Shown piece after piece: positions 8,332 to 16,571 of a stretch of DNA of 46,863 nucleotides (its first letter is position 1; every line of letters begins with the position of its first letter). The DNA comes from JABCPE02 sp963518845. Its GTDB lineage: Bacteria > Bacteroidota > Bacteroidia > Flavobacteriales > Weeksellaceae. The notes beneath the pieces were generated by a model that was given only the letters and a program-made list of their open reading frames with translations, was not told the DNA's origin and ran no database searches. Location: positions 1-46,863 of the forward strand of contig CAUQKV010000013.1 of the NCBI GenBank assembly GCA_963518845.1. The letters run 5' to 3'. The translations under genes were made by a program, and so were the position numbers.

Positions 8332-9324
8332 ATGTTGCCGTTAGTTACCATATCTATTCCGCTTTTTAAATGTGAGGAGTTTTTAGAGAAATGCCTGTTA
8401 TCCGTTGTTAATCAGACATATAAAAATTTAGAAGTCACTTTGATAGATGACAAAACTCCTGATAATTCCGTACAGATAGCAGAGGATTTCATCCAAAAAC
8501 ACCATCTCCAAAATTGGAAAATATACCATTTGGAGGAGAATTCTGGGCTTTCTGTCGTGAGAAACAAGGGAATAGACACTGCGCAGGGAAAATATCTTTT
8601 TTTCTTGGATAGTGATGATGTCATTACACCAGATTGTATAGAAACCCTTGTAGAAATAGCCGAAAGAACACAAGCTGAGATGACTATATCCCAGCTGGAG
8701 TGCGAAGAGCTGGAAACAGGCAATAAATCCATAGCGATAAAAATAAATTCGGATAAGGATGTAATCGAAGGGAATGATAATATTTTGCGTGAATTTTCTA
8801 AGGGAAATATGGTGACTTATGCAGTGAATAAGCTGTTCATAGTAGATTATTTACGCCAAAATAAATTGTATTTTGTGAAGGGACTTTTTGCTCAAGATGA
8901 GCTTTGGACTTTTCATTTAGTTTTGAAAATGAATAAAATAGCCCTGCATAAAGAAATAACATACACTTATTTTCTACATGCAAAATCAGTGATTCATAAC
9001 AGAACAAAACGAAATTTTGACAATTGGTTCACCATCGGTCAGCACATAGACCAAGAACTGAGAAAACAAAAAGGCGAGAGGAGAAATTTAATCCTAAAAT
9101 ATCTCGTAGATTACGAAACGCTGACACTCCAGATGAATTGGAAAGCCCAGCAGAATGAGGAACTTTGGAAAGAAAGCCACCGTAATTATCAGACTTTGTC
9201 TTCTTTAGGGATTATGGATTATTTTTCATCTGAATTCTCAAAAGAAACCAAGAAAAAAGCCATAAAATTAGCCCTGCCTACTTCATTGGCAATGTGGCTG
9301 TTTAAAAAACAATACTACGGATAA
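8332..9324 (+). CDS. Glycosyltransferase family 2 protein
   Basis: 330 residues from the ATG at 8332; an in-frame TTG at 8308 lies inside the promoter box and is unlikely to be used. GT2 motifs: LVTISIPLFKCEEFLEKCLL, VTLIDDKTPDNS and YLFFLDSDDVIT (DxD). The C-terminal region resembles that of family members in which the active site is followed by a helical domain ending in a basic tail. It is transcribed away from the glycan operon from a shared 50-base intergenic region. It probably adds one sugar to the same surface glycan; the sugar is not known. Confidence 0.87.
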   Translation: MLPLVTISIPLFKCEEFLEKCLLSVVNQTYKNLEVTLIDDKTPDNSVQIAEDFIQKHHLQNWKIYHLEENSGLSVVRNKGIDTAQGKYLFFLDSDDVITPDCIETLVEIAERTQAEMTISQLECEELETGNKSIAIKINSDKDVIEGNDNILREFSKGNMVTYAVNKLFIVDYLRQNKLYFVKGLFAQDELWTFHLVLKMNKIALHKEITYTYFLHAKSVIHNRTKRNFDNWFTIGQHIDQELRKQKGERRNLILKYLVDYETLTLQMNWKAQQNEELWKESHRNYQTLSSLGIMDYFSSEFSKETKKKAIKLALPTSLAMWLFKKQYYG

Positions 9325-9408
9325 TCTTCCATTTATAAGGCGTAGTCATTATATTCTTTTGTGGAATGAATATAAAAATTTAAATTTGCTTCTATATTTT
9401 TTTAATTC

Positions 9409-10644
9409 ATGGATTTAATAAAGCAAATCAGTGAAGACATCCATTTCTTCGTGAGGGATAATTTTCCTGATGGAACTATACTTTTTACACAAATAGCACT
9501 AAAGTCTATATTTTTTGTCATAATAATTTTTTTGGTGGATTTTGTCATCAGAAAAATAGTAGACTGGGCGCTGAAATTCATATCAAGTAAATATGATAAT
9601 GCATGGGTAAAGGCAATACTAGAAACCGAAGTGCATGTTTCTTTTGTGCATTTTATACCATGGGTTTTTGCAGATTTTTTCATACAGGAAGTTTTCTGGC
9701 GGCATCCTAAAAGTTATGAGCTCTTAGATTTTGTCATCGGTGTTTTTGGAACTTATGTTCTGATAAAACTAGTCGATAAAGTCCTGAAATCCATAGAAAA
9801 ATACTACATTTTCAAAAGTAATCAGTATCGTGTTACCATGTTTCGTGCGATATATGGTATTCTCAAATTATTGGGCTATCTATGTATTGTGCTGATTGTC
9901 ACTGCGAAACTCATGGGCGTTACCGTTACTGCTATTTTAGGCTATATCGGAGCTTTTACAGCATTGATTTTATTGATATTTAGAGATACCATTCTAGGAC
10001 TCATTACAGGACTTCATGTTTCTATTTCTAAAAACCTAAAAGTGGGTGACTGGGTAGGAATTAAAAAATATGACATCGAAGGTAATGTTCAGGAAATCAA
10101 TCTTTTGACCACTAAGATTAAAAATTTTGATAAGACTGTTTCTACGATTCCGACCTATGACCTGCTTAGCACCGAAATTAAAAACATTCAGGTGATGTAC
10201 GATGGAAATCAGAAGAGAATAAAAAGGTCTATCTATTTCAATATCAAGTCGTTCAAGTTTATAGATGATGAGTTTTATGAAAGGCTCAGAGATATCAACC
10301 TAATTTCCGAATATCTAGAACGAAGATATACTGAGATAAAAAAAGAACGAGAAAAAATCCCTAATGGACAGCGGGTAATCAATGGAAAACAGCTTACCAA
10401 CATCGGTGTTTTTAGAACATACACGCTGAACTATCTGAAAAATAATCCAAATATTTCTCAAAACGATTTGCTCTTGGTGCGCCAGATGGAAATCAGCCCA
10501 GAGGGAATGCCGCTGGAAATCTACTGTTTCGCTAATAAATCTGGAATGGCAGATTACGAGCAGATACAGGCGGATATTTTTGACCATATTCTCACTGCTG
10601 CTGCTGAATTTGATTTGGAAGTGATGCAGATGACTTTTAAATAA
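9409..10644 (+). CDS. Mechanosensitive ion channel family protein (MscS, YbdG-like)
   Basis: 411 residues, close to E. coli YbdG (about 415). Hydrophobic segments lie near residues 25-45, 75-95, 105-125 and 150-170. The pore-lining/beta-domain region ILGYIGAFTALILLIFRDTI then GLITGLHVSISKNLKVGDWV matches the MscS signature. The sequence after it (GNVQEINLLTTKIKNFDKTV, then a STIPTYDLLS segment) fits the YbdG branch. Such channels open on membrane tension and protect against osmotic downshock. The gene is monocistronic, ending before a hairpin terminator at 10671. The family is secure. Confidence 0.9.
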   Translation: MDLIKQISEDIHFFVRDNFPDGTILFTQIALKSIFFVIIIFLVDFVIRKIVDWALKFISSKYDNAWVKAILETEVHVSFVHFIPWVFADFFIQEVFWRHPKSYELLDFVIGVFGTYVLIKLVDKVLKSIEKYYIFKSNQYRVTMFRAIYGILKLLGYLCIVLIVTAKLMGVTVTAILGYIGAFTALILLIFRDTILGLITGLHVSISKNLKVGDWVGIKKYDIEGNVQEINLLTTKIKNFDKTVSTIPTYDLLSTEIKNIQVMYDGNQKRIKRSIYFNIKSFKFIDDEFYERLRDINLISEYLERRYTEIKKEREKIPNGQRVINGKQLTNIGVFRTYTLNYLKNNPNISQNDLLLVRQMEISPEGMPLEIYCFANKSGMADYEQIQADIFDHILTAAAEFDLEVMQMTFK

Positions 10645-10670
10645 AATAAATCTTAATTAAGATAAAAAAG

Positions 10671-10690
10671 GGCTTAAATTATTTTAAGCC
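10671..10690. terminator. Hairpin terminator after the MscS gene
   Basis: An 8-bp stem (GGCTTAAA/TTTAAGCC) with a TTAT loop, flanked by A-rich and T-rich runs. It lies between convergent genes and could serve both the MscS gene and the small minus-strand cysteine-rich gene. Confidence 0.7.
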
Positions 10691-10711
10691 TTTAATTTTT
10701 CCCTCCGAAAT

Positions 10712-10895
10712 TTATCTCCTGCATACACTGCAAGTTCCGCCTTCTTTGTGGCAGTGTTTGCATCCAGAGCAGTTTTTACAAGCGGTGCATGTGCCTTTGG
10801 GATTGCATCTTCCTCCCGCGATATGCTCATAAAATGTATAAATTCCAGCACAAAAAACTAAGCCTAATTAAAACAAGTAGAATTTTCTTTCTCAT
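10712..10895 (-). pseudogene. Small cysteine-rich membrane protein, frameshifted
   Basis: On the minus strand an ATG (10893-10895) opens a hydrophobic segment, MRKKILLVLIRLSF, which soon hits a stop in its own frame. A different frame then gives a striking Cys-rich stretch: EHIAGGRCNPKGTCTACKNC, then SGCKHCHKEGGTCSVCRR and a TAA. The two halves join in one frame if one base is removed from the A6 run at 10852-10857 (T6 on the coding strand), giving about 60 residues: a membrane anchor followed by eight cysteines, mostly in CxxC spacing. Either the gene is broken, the run slips during transcription or replication, or the assembly has an error. The C-terminal half looks like a metal or disulfide binding motif. 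I recognise no named family. Confidence 0.6.
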
Positions 10896-10960
10896 AATTT
10901 TAAAAATTTTAAACGAAATCCAAAATTACGAAAAAAAGACCGAATATTCTCAATTTGTTT

Positions 10961-10968
10961 TATCTTTG
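10961..10968 (+). promoter_or_regulatory. -7 box TATCTTTG of polA
   Basis: An exact TAnnTTTG match ending only 4 bases before the polA ATG at 10973. The expected transcription start falls at or within a few bases of the ATG, implying a leaderless or nearly leaderless mRNA. Confidence 0.6.
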
Positions 10969-10972
10969 TTCC

Positions 10973-13804
10973 ATGACTACGAACGAAGACAAAAGGCTCT
11001 ATCTGATAGATGCTTATGCAATGATTTTCAGAGGATATTATGCCTTTATTAAAAACCCAAGGCTGTCCAGCAAAGGGCTGGATACCTCGGCGATATTTGG
11101 TTTTACTAACTCACTTATTGAACTCATAAAACGAGAAAACCCGCCGCATTTGGCTGTGGTTTTTGATGTCGGTAAAGCCAATGTTCGCACCGAAGATTTT
11201 TCTGAATATAAAGCCAATAGAGCCGAAACTCCTGAAGCGATAAAAATTGCTGTGCCGTATATCCATCAGATTTTGGAGGCGATGCACATTCCTATTTTGG
11301 GAATGGAGGGCTATGAGGCGGATGATGTGATAGGAACTATCGCTGTGAAGGCAGAAAAACAGGGCTATCAGGTTTTTATGGTCACGCCTGATAAGGATTT
11401 TGTGCAGCTCGTTACCGAGAATATTAAAATTTACAAACCCGCTACCAAAGGCGGCGGCGTGGAGATTTTAGGAATTCCAGAAGTTTTAGAAAAATACGAA
11501 ATACAAGACCCTAAACAAGTGATAGATTTCCTTGGAATGATGGGCGATGCAGTGGATAATATCCCTGGGCTGGAAGGAGTAGGAGAGAAGACTGCGAAGA
11601 AATTCCTCCAAGAATTTGGTTCTATGGAAAATCTCTTGGCGAATACCGACAAACTCACAGGAAAACTCCGCGAAAAGGTAGAAAATTCGGCAAAGAGAGG
11701 GCTTTTGTCAAAGAAACTGGCGACCATTCTTACGGATGTTCCAGTGGAGTTTGAACACGAGAAATATCATTTAGAAAAGCCCGATTTTCCGAAGCTGAAA
11801 GAGATATTTGATGATATAGAATTCAAACGATTGTACGAAAATCTGTATAGAATTTTCCATTCAGAGGCGGGAAACCAAGCATTGGAAACAGAAAAAGCAA
11901 CACCGAAGGTAAAAAATTCTGGTCAGGAGGCTGTTCAGCTGGATCTTTTTGCTAACTATGAGGATTCGCAGGAGGCATCTCTGTTTTCTTCTTATGCAGG
12001 GATAGAAAACACGGATCATCTTTATCAATTCATTGATAATGAGAAGGCTCAGAGAATATTGGTGCAAAATTTATTGGGACAAAAGGCAGTTTGTTTTGAT
12101 ACGGAAACGACTTCGCTCAATGAATTTGAGGCGGAACTTATCGGGATGAGTTTTTCTTACCGAAAAGGCTTGGCGTATTATGTTCCCGTTCCCGAAAATA
12201 GAGAGGAAGCACTCGCGGTGCTGGATATTTTCAAGCCGTTTTTTGAAAGCGAGGAGATTCTGAAGATAGCGCACAATTTTAAATTTGATTATAAAATCCT
12301 TGCCCAGTACGAAGTGGAGATTAGAGGAGAGCTTTTTGATACGATGATTGCTCATTATCTTCTGAATCCAGACGGAAGGCACGGAATGAACTATTTATCA
12401 GAAATTTACCTAAAATATCAGCCTATTTCCATAGAAAGTTTGATTGGCAAAAAAGGCAAAAACCAAAAAACACTGAGAGAAGTCAGCCTTGAAACTCAGA
12501 CCAATTATGCGGCGGAGGATGCAGATGTTACTTTCCAGCTTTATGAGGTTTTCTCTCCACAGCTGAAAAGGGAAAATCTAGAAGAACTATTTCATAAAGT
12601 AGAAATGCCGCTGATGAAAATCCTCGCAAAGATGGAGCTGGCAGGTATTTCGCTTGATACAGACTGGCTTTCTAGGGAAAGTGTGGATTTAGAAAACGAC
12701 CTCAAGGAGCTGGAACAGAAGATTTTTGAACTTTCTGGCGAGGAGTTTAATATGAACTCTCCCAAGCAGTTAGGCGAAATTCTTTTTGAAAAATTAAAAT
12801 TAGACCCAAAGGCGAAAAAGACCAAAACAGGGCAGTATTCCACATCGGAGGAGGTTTTGCAGAAACTTGCTTATAAACACGAGATTATTCAGCACATTCT
12901 GAAATACCGAACTTACCAAAAACTGAAATCTACCTATGTAGATGCGCTTCCATCTGAAATAGAACCAAAGGATAATAGGGTGCATACCACTTTTTCGCAG
13001 ACTACGGCGGCCACGGGAAGGCTCTCCAGCCTAAATCCTAACTTGCAGAATATCCCTATCAGAACAGCCAGAGGACAGCAGATTCGTGGAGCTTTCGTGG
13101 CGGAGGAAGGCAAGAAAATCATTTCAGCCGATTATTCGCAGATAGAGCTGAGGCTGATAGCCGAACTTTCTGGTGAGGATAATATGATAAAAGCCTTCCA
13201 AAATGGCGAAGATATCCACGCTTCTACGGCTTCTAAATTGTTCAAAATCCCACTTGACCAAGTAGATAAAACCCAACGAAGCCAAGCTAAAACCGTGAAT
13301 TTCGGGATTATCTATGGGCAGGGAGCTTTTGCATTGGCAGAGCAGACAGGACTTTCGCGAACGGAGGCGAAACAGATGATAGATTCCTACTACGAAAACT
13401 ATCCGAAACTAAAAATCTTCATGACTGAACAGGTGGAAAAAGCACGAAAAAACGGCTTTGTGGAGACTATTTTAGGGAGAAAAAGGCATTTGAAAGACAT
13501 TAATTCTAATAATTTCGTGGTGAGAGGACACGCCGAGAGAAACGCCGTAAATGCGCCTATCCAAGGGAGTGCAGCCGATATCATAAAAGTAGCGATGATA
13601 GACATAGACAGAGCCCTGTCCGAGGGCGGTTTTAAAACAAAAATGCTCTTGCAGGTTCATGATGAGCTCTTGTTCGAGGTGCCAGAGGAAGAAATAGAAC
13701 CGATAAAAGCCCTGATAAAAGAGAAAATGGAATCCGCAATGAAGACAAAAGTTCCTTTAATAGTGGAAGTAGGCGTAGGGAACAACTGGCTGGAGGCACA
13801 TTAG
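10973..13804 (+). CDS. polA: DNA polymerase I
   Basis: 943 residues from the ATG at 10973; an in-frame TTG 18 bases upstream overlaps the promoter and is rejected. Three domains are visible. The 5'-3' nuclease (about residues 1-290) begins RLYLIDAYAMIFRGYYAF and includes GYEADDVIGT. The 3'-5' proofreading domain (about 360-540) has CFDTETTSLN, HNFKFDYKIL and NYAAEDADVTF, so its metal-binding acids are all present. The polymerase domain has motif A (SADYSQIELRLIAELSG), motif B (RSQAKTVNFGIIYGQG) and motif C (LLQVHDELLFEVP). It fills gaps and removes RNA primers in replication and repair. Unlike many bacterial Pol I enzymes, its proofreading site is intact. Confidence 0.97.
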   Translation: MTTNEDKRLYLIDAYAMIFRGYYAFIKNPRLSSKGLDTSAIFGFTNSLIELIKRENPPHLAVVFDVGKANVRTEDFSEYKANRAETPEAIKIAVPYIHQILEAMHIPILGMEGYEADDVIGTIAVKAEKQGYQVFMVTPDKDFVQLVTENIKIYKPATKGGGVEILGIPEVLEKYEIQDPKQVIDFLGMMGDAVDNIPGLEGVGEKTAKKFLQEFGSMENLLANTDKLTGKLREKVENSAKRGLLSKKLATILTDVPVEFEHEKYHLEKPDFPKLKEIFDDIEFKRLYENLYRIFHSEAGNQALETEKATPKVKNSGQEAVQLDLFANYEDSQEASLFSSYAGIENTDHLYQFIDNEKAQRILVQNLLGQKAVCFDTETTSLNEFEAELIGMSFSYRKGLAYYVPVPENREEALAVLDIFKPFFESEEILKIAHNFKFDYKILAQYEVEIRGELFDTMIAHYLLNPDGRHGMNYLSEIYLKYQPISIESLIGKKGKNQKTLREVSLETQTNYAAEDADVTFQLYEVFSPQLKRENLEELFHKVEMPLMKILAKMELAGISLDTDWLSRESVDLENDLKELEQKIFELSGEEFNMNSPKQLGEILFEKLKLDPKAKKTKTGQYSTSEEVLQKLAYKHEIIQHILKYRTYQKLKSTYVDALPSEIEPKDNRVHTTFSQTTAATGRLSSLNPNLQNIPIRTARGQQIRGAFVAEEGKKIISADYSQIELRLIAELSGEDNMIKAFQNGEDIHASTASKLFKIPLDQVDKTQRSQAKTVNFGIIYGQGAFALAEQTGLSRTEAKQMIDSYYENYPKLKIFMTEQVEKARKNGFVETILGRKRHLKDINSNNFVVRGHAERNAVNAPIQGSAADIIKVAMIDIDRALSEGGFKTKMLLQVHDELLFEVPEEEIEPIKALIKEKMESAMKTKVPLIVEVGVGNNWLEAH

Positions 13805-13815
13805 GAAAGATGAGG

Positions 13816-13846
13816 TTTGGATTAACTTTAAAATTTTATATTTTTG
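13816..13846 (+). promoter_or_regulatory. Promoter TTTG-N19-TATTTTTG of the SIMPL gene
   Basis: A TTTG at 13816-13819 and TATTTTTG at 13839-13846 with 19 bases between, matching the full Bacteroidota promoter. The start codon follows 17 bases later. Confidence 0.7.
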
Positions 13847-13863
13847 AAAAAATAAAATAGATT

Positions 13864-14574
13864 ATGAAAAAGAGTTTTTTAATTTTTGTGATGTTTTTCG
13901 TGTGGAATTTATTTTCTGCACAGAAAAATTTTTTAGACCAGCCCTACATTGAGGTAGCAGCCTCAGTAGACACGCTGGTGGTTCCTGATAGGATTTATGT
14001 TTCTATTACCCTGAACGAAGCCGATTCTAAAAACAAAAAGTCGGTAGAGGAGCAGGAGAAGCAGTTAGAAACGATTTTAAAGAAATTAAAAATAAATACA
14101 GACAAGGATTTGTCAGTTTTGGGCTATTCTAGTGATTTTAAAAAATATTTTTTAAAAGGACAGAGTATTCTAAAGACTAAAAAATATTCTCTTCTTGTAA
14201 GAGATGCTTACACTTTGGGAAATGTCCTTATCAGTTTGGAGGAAGTAGGGATTTCTAATACAGAAGTAGAAAAAGTAGAATATTCTAAATCTAAGGAACT
14301 TTTATTAGAATTAAAGTCAGAAGCGGTAAAAAGATCAAGAATAACTGCCGATAAACTTGTAAAACCACTTAACCAAAAAGCAGGGAAGGCATTATACATT
14401 TCTGATACAAATTATGGAGGAATAGAAGATTATGAATATGTAACAGTTAGAAATATTGCCCTTCAGGAAATGGATTACAAGAAAGAATCGGCTTCAGAAG
14501 AATTTTTAAGAAAACTTGATTTTCAGAAGATAAAATTCTCTACAACTGTTTATGTAAAATATCAATTGGACTAA
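13864..14574 (+). CDS. SIMPL domain-containing protein (DUF541), exported
   Basis: 236 residues. A signal peptide of about 19 residues (KKSFLIFVMFFVWNLFSAQ) precedes a SIMPL/DUF541 domain with YIEVAASVDTLVVPDRIYV at its start, the usual position of the conserved strand and Pro-Asp. The ending FSTTVYVKYQLD also fits. SIMPL proteins form oligomeric periplasmic assemblies of unclear function. The gene has its own promoter and a terminator at 14586-14624, so it is monocistronic between polA and a glycan-type operon. Confidence 0.8.
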   Translation: MKKSFLIFVMFFVWNLFSAQKNFLDQPYIEVAASVDTLVVPDRIYVSITLNEADSKNKKSVEEQEKQLETILKKLKINTDKDLSVLGYSSDFKKYFLKGQSILKTKKYSLLVRDAYTLGNVLISLEEVGISNTEVEKVEYSKSKELLLELKSEAVKRSRITADKLVKPLNQKAGKALYISDTNYGGIEDYEYVTVRNIALQEMDYKKESASEEFLRKLDFQKIKFSTTVYVKYQLD

Positions 14575-14585
14575 AAATCAAGAAT

Positions 14586-14624
14586 AAAGGCTGTTCTATA
14601 AGGAAACTCTTGGGAGCAGTCTTT
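14586..14624 (+). terminator. Intrinsic terminator after the SIMPL gene
   Basis: Arms AAAGGCTGTTC (14586-14596) and GAGCAGTCTTT (14614-14624) pair over 11 bp with two G-U pairs, followed by a T run. Confidence 0.7.
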
Positions 14625-14641
14625 TTGTATGAATTTTTTTC

Positions 14642-15475
14642 ATGAAATTTTTAATCATCATTCCCACGCATAACGAGGAAGAAAATATTCTCCTCACGCT
14701 AAATTCTCTGAAATCACAAGGGTTTCAGGATTTTACTTGTGTCATCGTGAATGACGGCTCTACGGATAGAACGAGGGAAATGGTAGAGGGATTTGTAGAT
14801 AAGAAGCAGTTTCAGCTCATTAATTTAGAAAAATCTGCCCATTCGCCTGGTGCAAAGGTGGTTTCTACATTTTACAAAGGTCTTTCTTCGCAGAATTTAG
14901 ATGATTTTGATGTAATCTGTAAATTTGATGCTGATATTATCTTTCCTGAGAATTATTTGGAGGAAATCAATAGGATTTATGAAGAAAATCCAAAAGCAGG
15001 AATGGTTTCGGGTTTGGTTTATATCAAAAAAGATGAAAACTGGGTTTTTGAGAATATTTCCTCTAAAAATCATGTGCGAGGCCCGATAAAATCATATCGT
15101 AAGGAATGTTTTTTACAGATGGGAGGCATTCGGGAAGTTTTGGGCTGGGATAATATCGATGTGATGCTCTGCCAGATGCATGGATATCAGGTGATTACGA
15201 ATAAATCCCTTTGGGTAAAGCATCTGCGCCCTACGGCGTATAAATACAAAAACGCAAGAGCAAAAAAGCTTGGTGAATATTTCTATAACATCGGGCTGGA
15301 TTTTCCTCTGGCATTCATCTCTTCGGCTAAGTCTTCCTTTAAGAATAGAAGTTTTTCGGAATTTTTTATCACGATGAGAACTTTTCTGAGCCAAAAACAA
15401 GATAGAAAACTCTCCCGTGAGGAAATAAAATACATAAGAAACCTGCGATGGAGAGAAATTTTAAAAAAATTCTGA
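14642..15475 (+). CDS. Glycosyltransferase family 2 protein
   Basis: 277 residues. FLIIIPTHNEEENILLTLNS and CVIVNDGSTDRTRE are the classical GT2 start, and VICKFDADIIFPENY gives the DxD metal motif. GMVSGLVYI and ECFLQMGGIREVLGWDNID follow as the acceptor-side region of polyprenyl-phosphate or lipid-linked sugar transferases. No C-terminal membrane helix is seen. It is first in a likely three-gene unit with a putative GT-B protein (8 bases downstream) and an NhaC antiporter. The sugar transferred is unknown. Confidence 0.87.
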   Translation: MKFLIIIPTHNEEENILLTLNSLKSQGFQDFTCVIVNDGSTDRTREMVEGFVDKKQFQLINLEKSAHSPGAKVVSTFYKGLSSQNLDDFDVICKFDADIIFPENYLEEINRIYEENPKAGMVSGLVYIKKDENWVFENISSKNHVRGPIKSYRKECFLQMGGIREVLGWDNIDVMLCQMHGYQVITNKSLWVKHLRPTAYKYKNARAKKLGEYFYNIGLDFPLAFISSAKSSFKNRSFSEFFITMRTFLSQKQDRKLSREEIKYIRNLRWREILKKF

Positions 15476-15482
15476 AAACTTT

Positions 15483-16571
15483 GTGAAAAAACAAATTGCC
15501 TATATAGAAATAGATACTCATGCCGAGATTGCAGAAAATTTTGCGGAATTAACCAAAAATTCAGAGAAATTTTCTGTGGATTTTTATTTTTCAAAAAAAA
15601 TCTTGGGTAGGCTAAATTCTTCTGAAATAGAAAACATTATAGAAACCGAGCCTGAAAATCTTTTAGAAAAGCTGAAAGGGAAGTCGTATGATTTGGTGAT
15701 AATAGGAACGGCGCACCGCTATTTTCATATTTTTAAACGAATTACAGAATATTTTCCTGCGGCGATTATCTGTCATAATCTTAATTTTATAGAAGCTCCA
15801 CGGAAGGTTTTGCTGAAAAATATCGTGGAGAAAGATTTTACTTTTAGAATGAAACTGCTTCTAAAAGAAGGGCTTTTGTCCAAATCGGAAGTTTATAAAA
15901 ACGCAAAATTTCTCTGGGTTCTTGATGAAAATTTAGAAAAAACCTTGGATATAGAGCAATCAAAAAGGGAAACGCATTTTCTGCCTGTTTTCTTTGGAGA
16001 AAAGCCGAAAACTGCTGAGAAATCAGAGGAAAAGCTCATCGTAGTCCCTGGAGAAGTTTCCCAAAAACGGAGAGATTATTCCAAAATAATGGAGCAGCTG
16101 AAAGGATTTAAAAAAGATATTCCGTATAGAATCATTTTCCTTGGAAAGGCAGGCGAGGAGGAACTCGCGAAGATACAGGAATCTGAAAAACAGCTACCAC
16201 AGAATGTAAAAATAGAATATTTCCGAGAGAGAATTCCTAAAAATATTTTTGAAAACTATCTGGAAAAGGCGGATTTCCTCTGGTGTCCTTTGAAAATGAA
16301 AACTTCTTTTTTCGGAGTAGAGGAGATTTATGGAGAGACGAAAATGTCAGGAAATATCGGTGATGCGGTCAGATTTATGAAACCTGCGGTGTTTCCTGTG
16401 GGATATTTATCTCGCTGTCCTTTTATCATTAAAGAAAACGAAAATATAGAGCAGATTTTTTCTAATTCTACGAATATTTCTGAAAATTCTTTTGAAAACT
16501 TCACAAAAGAGAAAATAGTTTTACAGTTAGAGAAAATTATTTTAAATTCGCTAAAATTTAACGAAAAATAA
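15483..16571 (+). CDS. Putative glycosyltransferase-like protein (GT-B-like), unassigned
   Basis: 362 residues starting at a GTG (GTGAAAAAACAAATT); no ATG near the start fits better. I do not recognise a named family. The layout suggests two Rossmann-like halves: an N-terminal half with YDLVIIGTAHRYFHIFK and AIICHNLNF, and a C-terminal half from KLIVVPGEVSQKRRDY through YRIIFLGKAGEEEL to ADFLWCPLK, a pattern common in GT-B glycosyltransferases (GT1/GT4-like). Lys and Glu are unusually frequent. It starts 8 bases after a GT2 gene and its stop codon overlaps the NhaC start by one base (TAATG), so the three are probably co-transcribed. Function is inferred from context only. Confidence 0.65.
   Translation: MKKQIAYIEIDTHAEIAENFAELTKNSEKFSVDFYFSKKILGRLNSSEIENIIETEPENLLEKLKGKSYDLVIIGTAHRYFHIFKRITEYFPAAIICHNLNFIEAPRKVLLKNIVEKDFTFRMKLLLKEGLLSKSEVYKNAKFLWVLDENLEKTLDIEQSKRETHFLPVFFGEKPKTAEKSEEKLIVVPGEVSQKRRDYSKIMEQLKGFKKDIPYRIIFLGKAGEEELAKIQESEKQLPQNVKIEYFRERIPKNIFENYLEKADFLWCPLKMKTSFFGVEEIYGETKMSGNIGDAVRFMKPAVFPVGYLSRCPFIIKENENIEQIFSNSTNISENSFENFTKEKIVLQLEKIILNSLKFNEK

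Noticed and set aside
10789..11052. An 87-codon plus-strand frame across the polA upstream region
   Set aside because: It overlaps the minus-strand Cys-rich gene and the first codons of polA, and its residues match no protein pattern.
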